In this document: positions 57,842 to 64,000 of the stretch, piece by piece
Layout: the number at the start of each line of letters is the position of its first letter
How positions within the stretch are numbered: the first letter of the stretch is position 1
Assembly: GCF_900090265.1 (NCBI RefSeq)
Contig: NZ_LT607752.1
Location: forward strand, 4,030,001-4,094,000
Source of the DNA: Micromonospora rifamycinica
Lineage (GTDB): Bacteria; Actinomycetota; Actinomycetes; Mycobacteriales; Micromonosporaceae
Reading direction: 5' to 3'
Length of the DNA stretch: 64,000 bases
Notes under the pieces: generated by a model
The model's database searches: none
What the model saw: only the letters and a program-made list of their open reading frames with translations
Told to the model about the DNA's origin: nothing
Program-made: the position numbers and the translations under genes

Positions 57842-59938
57842 GTGACCACCGAGACCACCCCGCCCGTCGCCCGACAGGTCCCCGCGGAGCGCACCCACCA
57901 CGGCGACACCGTCGTCGACGAGTACGCCTGGCTGACCGCCAAGGACGACCCGGCGACCATCGCCCACCTCACCGCCGAGAACGCCTACACCGAGCAGCGC
58001 ACCGCGCACCTGGAGGCGTTACGCGGCACGCTGTTCGCCGAGATCCGGCAGCGCACCCAGGAGACCGACCTGTCGGTGCCCAGCCGCAAGGGGGGTCACT
58101 GGTACTACACCCGCACGGTCGAGGGCCAGCAGTACGGCGTGCAGTGCCGCCGCCCGGTCCGCGACGGCGAGACCGCGCCCCCGGTCAGCGCGGACGGTGC
58201 CCCGCTCGACGGCGAGGAGGTGCTGCTCGACGGCAACCAGCTCGCCGAGGGGCACGACTTCTTCTCCCTCGGCGCGTTCGACGTCAGCCCCGACGGCCGC
58301 TGGCTGGCCTACTCGACGGACTTCTCCGGCGACGAACGCTTCACCCTGCGGATCAAGGACCTGAGCACCGGCGAGCTGCTCGACGACGAGGTGCCCGACA
58401 CCTTCTACGGCACCGCCTGGTCGGCCGACGCCAGCGTGCTGTTCTACATCACCGTCGACGAGGCCTGGCGGCCCGACCGGGTGTGGCGGCACACCGTCGG
58501 CACCCCGTCGGGCGAGGACGTGGTGGTGTACGTCGAGGAGGACGAGCGGTTCTGGGTGGGCGTCGAGCTGACCCGCTCCGAACGCTTCGTGCTGATCGAC
58601 AGCAACAGCAAGGTCACCAGCGAGGTCCGGGTGATCCCGGCCGACAACCCGACCGGCGAGCCGGCGGTGATCGCCCCCCGTCGGCAGGGCGTGGAATACA
58701 GCGTCGAGCACCACGGCCACCGCTTCCTGATCCTGCACAACGACGACGCCGAGGACTTCGCGCTGGCGTACACCTCGGCCGACGCCCCCGGCGACTGGGT
58801 GCCGCTGATCCCGCACCGCCCCGGCACCCGGCTGGAGTCGGTCGACGCGTTCGCCGACCACCTGGTCGTCTCGCTGCGCAGCAACGGGCTGACCGGGCTG
58901 CGGGTGCTCCCGGTCGGCGGCGGCGACGGCCACGACATCGAGTTCCCCGAGCCGATCCACAGCGTCGGGCTGGACGGCAACCCGGAGTACCGCACCCGGC
59001 AGCTCCGGTTCCGCTACACCTCGCTGGTCACCCCCGACTCGGTGTACGACTACGACCTGGTCACCAGGGAGTTGACGTTGCGCCGCCGCAAGCCGGTGCT
59101 CCCCGGGCCGGACGGTCGCGCGTACGACCCGGCCGACTACGAGCAGCACCGCGAGTGGGCGCTCGCCGACGACGGCACCCGGGTGCCGATCTCGCTGGTC
59201 TGCCGGCGGGACACCCCGCGCGACGGCTCCGCCCCCGCCGTGATCTACGGCTACGGCTCGTACGAGGCCAGCACGGACCCGTGGTTCTCCATCGCCCGGC
59301 TCAGCCTGCTCGACCGGGGTGTCGTCTTCGCCGTGGCGCACATCCGGGGCGGCGGTGAACTGGGCCGCCGCTGGTACGACGAGGGCAAGCTGCTGGCCAA
59401 GAAGAACACCTTCACCGACTTCGTGGCCTGCGCCCGGCACCTGGTCAAGGCCGGCTGGACGGCGAGCGACCGGCTGGTCGCCCGGGGCGCGTCGGCCGGT
59501 GGCCTGCTGATGGGTGCGGTGGCCAACCTGGCCCCCGACGCGTTCGCCGGGATCGTCGCGCAGGTGCCCTTCGTGGACGCGCTCACCTCGATGCTCGACC
59601 CGTCACTGCCGTTGACGGTCACCGAGTGGGAGGAGTGGGGCAACCCGCTCGCCGACCCCGAGGTGTACGCGTACATGAAGTCGTACACGCCGTATGAGAA
59701 CGTCGCCGCGCTCGACTACCCGGCGATCCTGGCGGTGACCAGCCTCAACGACACCCGGGTGCTCTACCACGAGCCGGCCAAGTGGATCGCCCGGCTGCGC
59801 GCGGTGGCCCCGCAGGGCGACTACCTGCTCAAGACCGAAATGGGCGCCGGCCACGGCGGCCCGAGCGGTCGGTACGACGCCTGGCGCGAGGAGGCGTTCG
59901 TCAACGCCTGGATCCTCGACCGGCTGGGCCGGGCCTGA
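57842..59938 (+). CDS. oligopeptidase B (peptidase S9A)
   Basis: Encodes 698 aa, a cytoplasmic prolyl-oligopeptidase-fold enzyme. N-terminal beta-propeller (about 70-420) and C-terminal alpha/beta hydrolase with S551 (RGASAGGLLMG), D637 (LNDTRVLYHEP) and H671 (GAGHGGPSGR). The signature YGYGSYEASTDPWFSIARLSLLDRG and AHIRGGGELGRRWYDEGK fit oligopeptidase B, which cuts short peptides after Arg or Lys. GTG start 57842. Single gene ending at a strong terminator. Confidence 0.92.
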   Translation: MTTETTPPVARQVPAERTHHGDTVVDEYAWLTAKDDPATIAHLTAENAYTEQRTAHLEALRGTLFAEIRQRTQETDLSVPSRKGGHWYYTRTVEGQQYGVQCRRPVRDGETAPPVSADGAPLDGEEVLLDGNQLAEGHDFFSLGAFDVSPDGRWLAYSTDFSGDERFTLRIKDLSTGELLDDEVPDTFYGTAWSADASVLFYITVDEAWRPDRVWRHTVGTPSGEDVVVYVEEDERFWVGVELTRSERFVLIDSNSKVTSEVRVIPADNPTGEPAVIAPRRQGVEYSVEHHGHRFLILHNDDAEDFALAYTSADAPGDWVPLIPHRPGTRLESVDAFADHLVVSLRSNGLTGLRVLPVGGGDGHDIEFPEPIHSVGLDGNPEYRTRQLRFRYTSLVTPDSVYDYDLVTRELTLRRRKPVLPGPDGRAYDPADYEQHREWALADDGTRVPISLVCRRDTPRDGSAPAVIYGYGSYEASTDPWFSIARLSLLDRGVVFAVAHIRGGGELGRRWYDEGKLLAKKNTFTDFVACARHLVKAGWTASDRLVARGASAGGLLMGAVANLAPDAFAGIVAQVPFVDALTSMLDPSLPLTVTEWEEWGNPLADPEVYAYMKSYTPYENVAALDYPAILAVTSLNDTRVLYHEPAKWIARLRAVAPQGDYLLKTEMGAGHGGPSGRYDAWREEAFVNAWILDRLGRA

Positions 59939-59958
59939 CCCGGGCCGGTGACCGACGA

Positions 59959-59988
59959 GGGCCGGGCGGACGACGACCCGCCCGGCCC
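59959..59988. terminator. terminator between oligopeptidase B and TIGR03086-type gene
   Basis: GGGCCGGGCGG (59959-59969) and CCGCCCGGCCC (59978-59988) form an 11-bp perfect stem with an 8-nt loop in the 79-bp gap between convergent genes. Confidence 0.75.
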
Positions 59989-60017
59989 CGACCCGCCACC
60001 GGAGCAGGCCGCGCCGG

Positions 60018-60587
60018 TCAGCGGGTCCAGGCCGGGTCGCGGCCGGTGCTGCCGAGCAGCCGGTCCAGCTCGCTACGGTCGGTGTCGACCGGCACCTCCG
60101 GGCCGAACGCGCCCATCTGCCGCCCCATCGATCCCATCTCGTCCATGAAGCCGTGCACCGCGGCGAGGCACTCGCGCGCCGGCTGGTACGGCTGGCCGGT
60201 CGCCCGCGCCAGGTCCCAGCCGTGCACCACCAGGTCCACCACGCCCATCAGGCCGAGCGTCGACCGGGAGAGTCCCATCCCCGGCACGACCCCCTCCTCG
60301 CTGGCCGGGTCGTCCCAGGCGACGACGAGCTGCGCCACCTCGGCGGCGAACCGGTCCCGCCAGCCGGGCTCGGCCACGTGGTCGGTCTTGGCCGACCAGT
60401 CCGCCTCCTGCCGGGCAGCCAGCCGCTGGAAGTTGACCGCCACGTCGTACACATGGTTGAGCAGTCCCCGGACGGTGTAGTCCGCGCACGGCGTGGGCAG
60501 GTCGAGCTGGTCGTCGTCGATCGTCCGGACCATCGCCACGGTCGGCGGGACGGCGGTGGCCAGCAGCTCACTAGTCTTCGTCGGCAT
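60018..60587 (-). CDS. TIGR03086-type metal-binding protein (DinB/maleylpyruvate isomerase-like fold)
   Basis: Encodes 189 aa, a four-helix-bundle protein. Features: LDLPTPCADYTVRGLLNHVYDVAVNF (first metal His), the central GVVDLVVHGWDLARATGQ (second His pair) and FMDEMGSMGRQMGAFGPEVP near the end. The family is actinobacterial, related to mycothiol-dependent enzymes, with no confirmed reaction. It is divergent from an AraC-type regulator with only 31 bp between start codons, so that regulator probably controls it. Confidence 0.85.
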   Translation of the reverse strand: MPTKTSELLATAVPPTVAMVRTIDDDQLDLPTPCADYTVRGLLNHVYDVAVNFQRLAARQEADWSAKTDHVAEPGWRDRFAAEVAQLVVAWDDPASEEGVVPGMGLSRSTLGLMGVVDLVVHGWDLARATGQPYQPARECLAAVHGFMDEMGSMGRQMGAFGPEVPVDTDRSELDRLLGSTGRDPAWTR

Positions 60588-60618
60588 ACGGCCAGCGTAT
60601 GAAGGTGGTCTTGAACGA

Positions 60619-61638
60619 ATGCGACAGCCACGCGGGGATCACCGGGGCATCCTCGATCCGGTCCGGCTGCGCCGGGAGGTGCGGTTCCGGCGGCACCTGC
60701 CGGCACCCGAACTGCGCCCCTGGGTGGAGCACTACTGGCTGGCCGACTGGGCGCTGACCGCGCCGTTCGTGCAGCAGGTGGTGCCGCATCCGGCGGTCAA
60801 CGTGGTCTTCCGGCAGGATGCCGGCGGGCCGGAGACCGGCGAGGTGGCCGGGGTGGGCCGACGGCTGTTCACGGTCACCCTGACCGGCACCGGAGCGGTC
60901 AGCGGCATCCAGTTCCGCCCCGGCGGCTTCCGCCCGTTCTGGCGTCACCCCGTCGCCGAACTCACCGACCGGCGCGTCCCGCTCACCACCGACCCGCTCA
61001 CCACCGACCCGGCCGCCACCCGCGCCACCGGTGCGGCCGCCGCACACACCACCGCACCGACCACCCCGCGCGCCACCGCACCGACCGCCCCGCGGGCCGC
61101 CGGATCGACCGCCCCGCGGGCCGCCGGATCGACCGCCCCACGCGCCACCGGACCGACCGCCGCGCGGGCCGCCGGATCGACCGCCCCATGCGCCACCGGA
61201 CCGACCGCCGCGCACGGCGCCGGGTCCGTCGTCGCGTCACCCCGCTGCGGGGGTACGGACGACGAGCGCCGCCGGGCGTTGGACGCCTTCCTGCTCGGCT
61301 GGGCACCGCAACCCGACCCGGCGGCGACCGAGGCGATCACCCTGGCCGAGATGATCCGCACCGACCGGAGCGTGCTGCGGGTGGACGACCTCGCCCGCCG
61401 GCACGACCTCTCCGTCCGGCGACTGCAGCGACTCTTCCTGGACCATGTCGGCGTCGGCCCCAAGTGGGTGATCCGCCGATACCGCCTCCTGGAGGCGATC
61501 GAACACGTCGTGACCGGGTGGCCCGACTGGGCCACCCTCGCCGCCGACCTCGGCTACAGCGACCAGGCCCACCTGGCCCGCGACTTCGCCGCCGTCACCG
61601 GTCGCACCCCCACCGGCTATGCCCGCTCCCTGCGCTGA
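60619..61638 (+). CDS. AraC family regulator with an expanded low-complexity linker
   Basis: Encodes 339 aa. The N-terminal ligand domain (about 15-115; LPAPELRPWVEHYWLADWAL, VSGIQFRPGGFRPF) and the C-terminal double helix-turn-helix (about 245-339; DLARRHDLSVRRLQRLFLDHVGVGPKWVIRRYRLLEA) are normal. Between them residues about 125-205 are an Ala/Thr/Pro stretch encoded by a 24-bp DNA repeat (RAAGSTAP-type units, about seven copies, 61040-61220). ATG 60619 follows GAAGGTGG. It shares a 31-bp divergent gap with the TIGR03086-type gene. Confidence 0.88.
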   Translation: MRQPRGDHRGILDPVRLRREVRFRRHLPAPELRPWVEHYWLADWALTAPFVQQVVPHPAVNVVFRQDAGGPETGEVAGVGRRLFTVTLTGTGAVSGIQFRPGGFRPFWRHPVAELTDRRVPLTTDPLTTDPAATRATGAAAAHTTAPTTPRATAPTAPRAAGSTAPRAAGSTAPRATGPTAARAAGSTAPCATGPTAAHGAGSVVASPRCGGTDDERRRALDAFLLGWAPQPDPAATEAITLAEMIRTDRSVLRVDDLARRHDLSVRRLQRLFLDHVGVGPKWVIRRYRLLEAIEHVVTGWPDWATLAADLGYSDQAHLARDFAAVTGRTPTGYARSLR

Positions 61639-61834
61639 TCCCCACCACGTACAAGGCCAGCGAACCGCGCACCCGGTCAGCGTCGGCCCGACGGGCACGG
61701 AAAGCCAGACGACCAGCCCCGCCACCGACCCCCGCCGACCCCGCCACCGGGTCGCTCAGCTCGCCCGGCGGTCGACCGACGACCCCACCGCCCGGTCCAA
61801 CCCGCAACCACGCCGGTCGCCGGCGACTGCACTG

Positions 61835-61876
61835 TGTGGAGAGTTCTTGTCGCCATAGCCGCAAAAACTCTCCACA
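61835..61876. repeat. 11-bp-arm inverted repeat with extended internal pairing
   Basis: TGTGGAGAGTT (61835-61845) and AACTCTCCACA (61866-61876) are perfectly complementary. Inside, TTG/CAA and GC/GC around a CATA loop extend the possible fold. Shape resembles the palindrome at 32840 (nested arms around CATA), though the arm sequences differ. Confidence 0.75.
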
Positions 61877-62171
61877 ATCCTGGTGCGCGGATCACCGCCA
61901 CCGCATGCCACCGTGCCGCTGCACCAGCCGATCCTGACAGCCGGATATCGGCAGACCCCCGCCACCTCAACACCGGCGGGATGCTCCCGAACGCTCCTGA
62001 CGCGCCGGACACCCAGGACACCCCCGCCCCTCAGACCCCTCAGACACCCCGGCCCCTCCGACGCCCGGTACCCGGCGCCCGGACACCCCACCTCCCTCGG
62101 ACGCCCGGCACCCGAAAGCACCGCTGCATCCCCGCTTCCCGGTGATCCCCACAGCGACCAACTCCAACCGA

Positions 62172-62202
62172 TGGCGACAACGATGAGTAACGAAAGTCGC
62201 CA
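62172..62202. repeat. 7-bp-arm inverted repeat
   Basis: TGGCGAC (62172-62178) and GTCGCCA (62196-62202) flank 17 bases of A/G-rich sequence (AACGATGAGTAACGAAA). Too far from any gene to be an obvious terminator. Confidence 0.5.
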
Positions 62203-62221
62203 CCAACCCACCTCCCACCCC

Positions 62222-62354
62222 GCATCCTTTGCTCTGCTGCCATCGAGGCAACGGCTACTCACCGTGTCAGGCAAGGACCACGACCCGTCTCCGGTGAATT
62301 TCAAAACCGCAGCTCAGCGCGTTGTCGCGAATAGGGCAGCAGAGCAAAGGATGC
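62222..62354. repeat. 20-bp perfect inverted repeat bounding 93 bp
   Basis: GCATCCTTTGCTCTGCTGCC (62222-62241) is exactly complementary to 62335-62354. The 93-bp interior has no open frame of interest. The geometry is that of a very small mobile element with terminal inverted repeats, or of a pair of oppositely oriented copies of one short repeat. No target-site duplication is obvious. Confidence 0.8.
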
Positions 62355-62573
62355 AGGGGGATTAAGTGGGGGGTGGCCTGGGGTTACGGTGAGCAATATC
62401 GAAAGTGGGGACACACCTGAGCACTCTCGGTAATTAGGACAGTGGTGGGTGTTGCGTGCTCGGTGAGCCGGTGGCGCGGCCACCGGGGCCGGCCGCATCG
62501 GGGGTGGGGTGGGGCGAGCACACGAGGACATCCTCCCCGTGGTGGGGCGGCTCCGGAGAGCAGTCGGAACCGG

Positions 62574-64000
62574 TCAGCGGCGGCGGACCGCGACCACCGC
62601 GACGTCGTCGTGGATCTCCGGCGGGGCCAGCTCGACCAGCAGCCGCTGGCAGAAGCCGTCCAGGTCGTCGTCGACCACCGTCGCGCAGGCCGCCAGGGCG
62701 GCCAGGCCGTCGTCGATGGTGGCGTCCCGGCGCTCGATCAGCCCGTCGGTGTAGAGCACCAGCGTCGCCCCCGGCGGCAGGGTGAACTCCAGGTCCTCCG
62801 GCCGGTCCGCCCGCACCCCGAGCAGCGGGGCCGACTGCTGCACGTACTCCACCCGGCCGTCCACCGACACCAGCGCCGGCAGGTGCCCGGCGCTGGCCAG
62901 CCGGATCCGGCCGGTCGACGGGTGCAGCAGCAGGATGCACAGGGTCGCCAGCTCGTTGCGCAGCAACGTACGCATCAGCACGTTGAGCCGTTCCAGGATC
63001 ACCCCGGGCTGGTGCCCCTCCACCGCGTACGCCCGCATCGCGTGCCGCAGCTCGGCCATCACCGTCGCCGCGTGCAGCGAGTGGCCGGCGACGTCGCCGA
63101 TCGCCACCAGCAGCCGGCCGTCGAGCATCACCAGCTCGTAGAAGTCCCCGCCCACCTCGGTCTGCGCGCTGGCCGGCTCGTAGCGCACCGCCAGGTCGAG
63201 ACCGGCCACGTCCGGCAGCCGGCGGGGCAGCAGGCTGCGCTGGAGGGTGACCGCGATCCGGTGCTCCTCGTCGTAGGAGCGCTGCGCCTCCACCGCCGAG
63301 GCGACCGCCTGGGCGAGCTGCACCAGCACCGGCGTCCGGGCGGTCTGGGTGGCGGTGGGCACCACCACGTAGAGCGGGGCGCGGTCCTCCCGCAGCTTGG
63401 CGGCGGCCACGGTCACCGTGTCGTCGACCGGCCAGCGCACCAGCCCCCACCCCTCGGGGGCGTCCACCCGGACGGTCGCGCCGGTCGGCACGCCGGTGTC
63501 GTCGACCACCCACGGTACGATCTGCGCCGCCGCACCCGGACCGGCGGCGATGCCGGCCAGGCACTCCCCGTCGAAGGTCTCCGCGACCACCGCCGCCGGG
63601 CTGCGGAAGATCTGCGCCGCACCGGTCGCCGCCTCCTGCAACAGGCGGGCGAAGGTGGACGCGGCGTGCACCGCCACGGTGGTGTCGGCCAGCCCGGTGA
63701 GCCGCTCGGCGAGCAGCTCGGCCCGGGTCCTCGCCTGGTAGTAGCGCAGCACCGCGTGCGCGGTGGCGACCAGCTCCTCCGGCTCGATCGGCTCGGCCAG
63801 GTAGGCGTCCGCGCCCCGGGTCAGGCCCTGGGCACGGTCCACCACGTCGACCGCGTGCGCGGACACGTGGATCACCGGGATCGCCGGATGGTCCGCCTTG
63901 ATCCGTTCGCAGACCTCGAAACCGCTCAGGTCCGGGAGCCGGACGTCGAGGACCACCAGGTCGACCGGGTCCACCCCGATCCGGGCCAGCGCCTCGGTGC
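62574..64000 (-). CDS. response-regulator-linked SpoIIE-type phosphatase (5' end beyond window)
   Basis: At least 475 codons; the N-terminus lies beyond 64000. The visible part begins inside a receiver domain (VDLVVLDVRLPDLSGFEVCERI, phospho-acceptor Asp in LDVRLPD), followed by a GAF-like segment (about residues 110-230 of the visible part) and a PP2C/SpoIIE domain (TEVGGDFYELV, IGDVAGHS, VLYTDGLIERRD, ending in HDDVAVVAVRR). It is the RsbU/RssB-like layout in which phosphorylation of the receiver governs dephosphorylation of an anti-sigma antagonist such as the STAS protein at 45.2 kb (inference). Downstream is the repeat-rich gene-free region. Confidence 0.9.
   Translation of the reverse strand, partial: TEALARIGVDPVDLVVLDVRLPDLSGFEVCERIKADHPAIPVIHVSAHAVDVVDRAQGLTRGADAYLAEPIEPEELVATAHAVLRYYQARTRAELLAERLTGLADTTVAVHAASTFARLLQEAATGAAQIFRSPAAVVAETFDGECLAGIAAGPGAAAQIVPWVVDDTGVPTGATVRVDAPEGWGLVRWPVDDTVTVAAAKLREDRAPLYVVVPTATQTARTPVLVQLAQAVASAVEAQRSYDEEHRIAVTLQRSLLPRRLPDVAGLDLAVRYEPASAQTEVGGDFYELVMLDGRLLVAIGDVAGHSLHAATVMAELRHAMRAYAVEGHQPGVILERLNVLMRTLLRNELATLCILLLHPSTGRIRLASAGHLPALVSVDGRVEYVQQSAPLLGVRADRPEDLEFTLPPGATLVLYTDGLIERRDATIDDGLAALAACATVVDDDLDGFCQRLLVELAPPEIHDDVAVVAVRRR

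Larger units (their letters stand above)
61639..62573. other. 935-bp gene-free region rich in inverted repeats
   Basis: Open frames here are short, overlap in several phases and show no protein pattern, so I annotate no gene. The first part (to about 61820) and 62010-62110 are C-rich simple sequence with ACACCC/CCTCAGAC repeats. The rest is less G/C-rich and carries three separate inverted repeats (61835, 62172 and 62222). From 62360 to 62460 there is A/T-richer sequence of promoter-like composition, but no gene follows in that direction. Confidence 0.65.

Noticed and set aside
62222..62354. Insertion sequence with 20-bp terminal inverted repeats
   Set aside because: The interior is only 93 bp with no transposase, and no flanking target duplication was seen, so it is listed as a repeat only.
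61756..62531. Several overlapping short frames on both strands in the 62 kb gap
   Set aside because: They overlap in multiple phases, have atypical composition and no recognisable domains, and coincide with inverted repeats.

Overview
This window comes from a high-G+C actinomycete, most likely Micromonospora or a close relative in Micromonosporaceae. The reasons are strong G/C bias at third codon positions, frequent GTG/TTG starts, many 1-4 bp stop/start overlaps, a BldC-type regulator, the futalosine menaquinone pathway and several SpoIIE/STAS partner-switching proteins. It is ordinary chromosome. I see no rRNA, tRNA, CRISPR array, transposase, integrase or phage gene.

Layout: 0-1.7 kb is the paaA-paaB-paaC end of a phenylacetyl-CoA epoxidase operon. 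2-4 kb holds a tandem pair of secreted or anchored SxxK/SxN/KxG serine-hydrolase paralogues. 4-7.2 kb has mqnA and a HelD/HelR-type RNA polymerase-recycling ATPase. 7.3-10 kb is a regulator plus ABC exporter operon. 10.8-14 kb is a BtuFCD cobalamin importer behind a cobalamin riboswitch with a hairpin over the ribosome binding site. 14-17 kb has two divergent secreted peptidases (M14, C39-like). 17-19.2 kb is mqnE with two small membrane proteins. 19.5-25 kb has an NlpC/P60 hydrolase, a proline-rich tail-anchored protein and a DEAD-box helicase with an Arg/Gly-rich tail. 25-31 kb has a cysteine desulfhydrase-like enzyme with an Lrp regulator, bldC, a UbiX homologue and a terpene synthase. mqnP and a UbiD homologue follow to 32.7 kb. 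33-38.7 kb is an accessory-looking stretch: an alpha/beta hydrolase, a BrnT/BrnA-like toxin-antitoxin pair with a frameshifted toxin, a frameshifted AhpD-like gene beside a MarR regulator, an LLM oxidoreductase, and an AAA ATPase behind a perfect A/T-rich palindrome. 38.7-45 kb is hemL, a histidine phosphatase and the System II cytochrome c maturation genes (tlpA, ccdA, resB, ccsB). 45-48.8 kb has a STAS protein and an ABC exporter with its regulator. 48.9-56.3 kb is a response regulator, a 1454-residue hybrid kinase with about nine HAMP-like segments, and a divergent SpoIIE phosphatase. 56.3-64 kb has an FAD-linked oxidase, an oligopeptidase B, a TIGR03086-type protein, an AraC regulator, a gene-free repeat-rich stretch of about 0.9 kb, and the 3' part of a REC-SpoIIE phosphatase.

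How the genes work together: mqnA, mqnE, mqnP and the UbiD/UbiX homologues supply menaquinone. hemL supplies heme precursors, and tlpA-ccdA-resB-ccsB assembles c-type cytochromes, so much of the middle of the window serves the respiratory chain. The 45-64 kb part is rich in phosphorelay and partner-switching signalling.

The most unusual observation is a short repeat present as 1, 3 and 6 copies at three unrelated gene junctions, always in the same orientation relative to the operon. At two loci each copy is a 63-nt mini-ORF that starts with GTG and ends in TGA. These starts and stops overlap the neighbouring mini-ORF or gene as GTGA, so the translational-coupling junction is kept. At the third locus the six copies are in frame and form one 120-codon ORF whose stop again overlaps the next gene's start.
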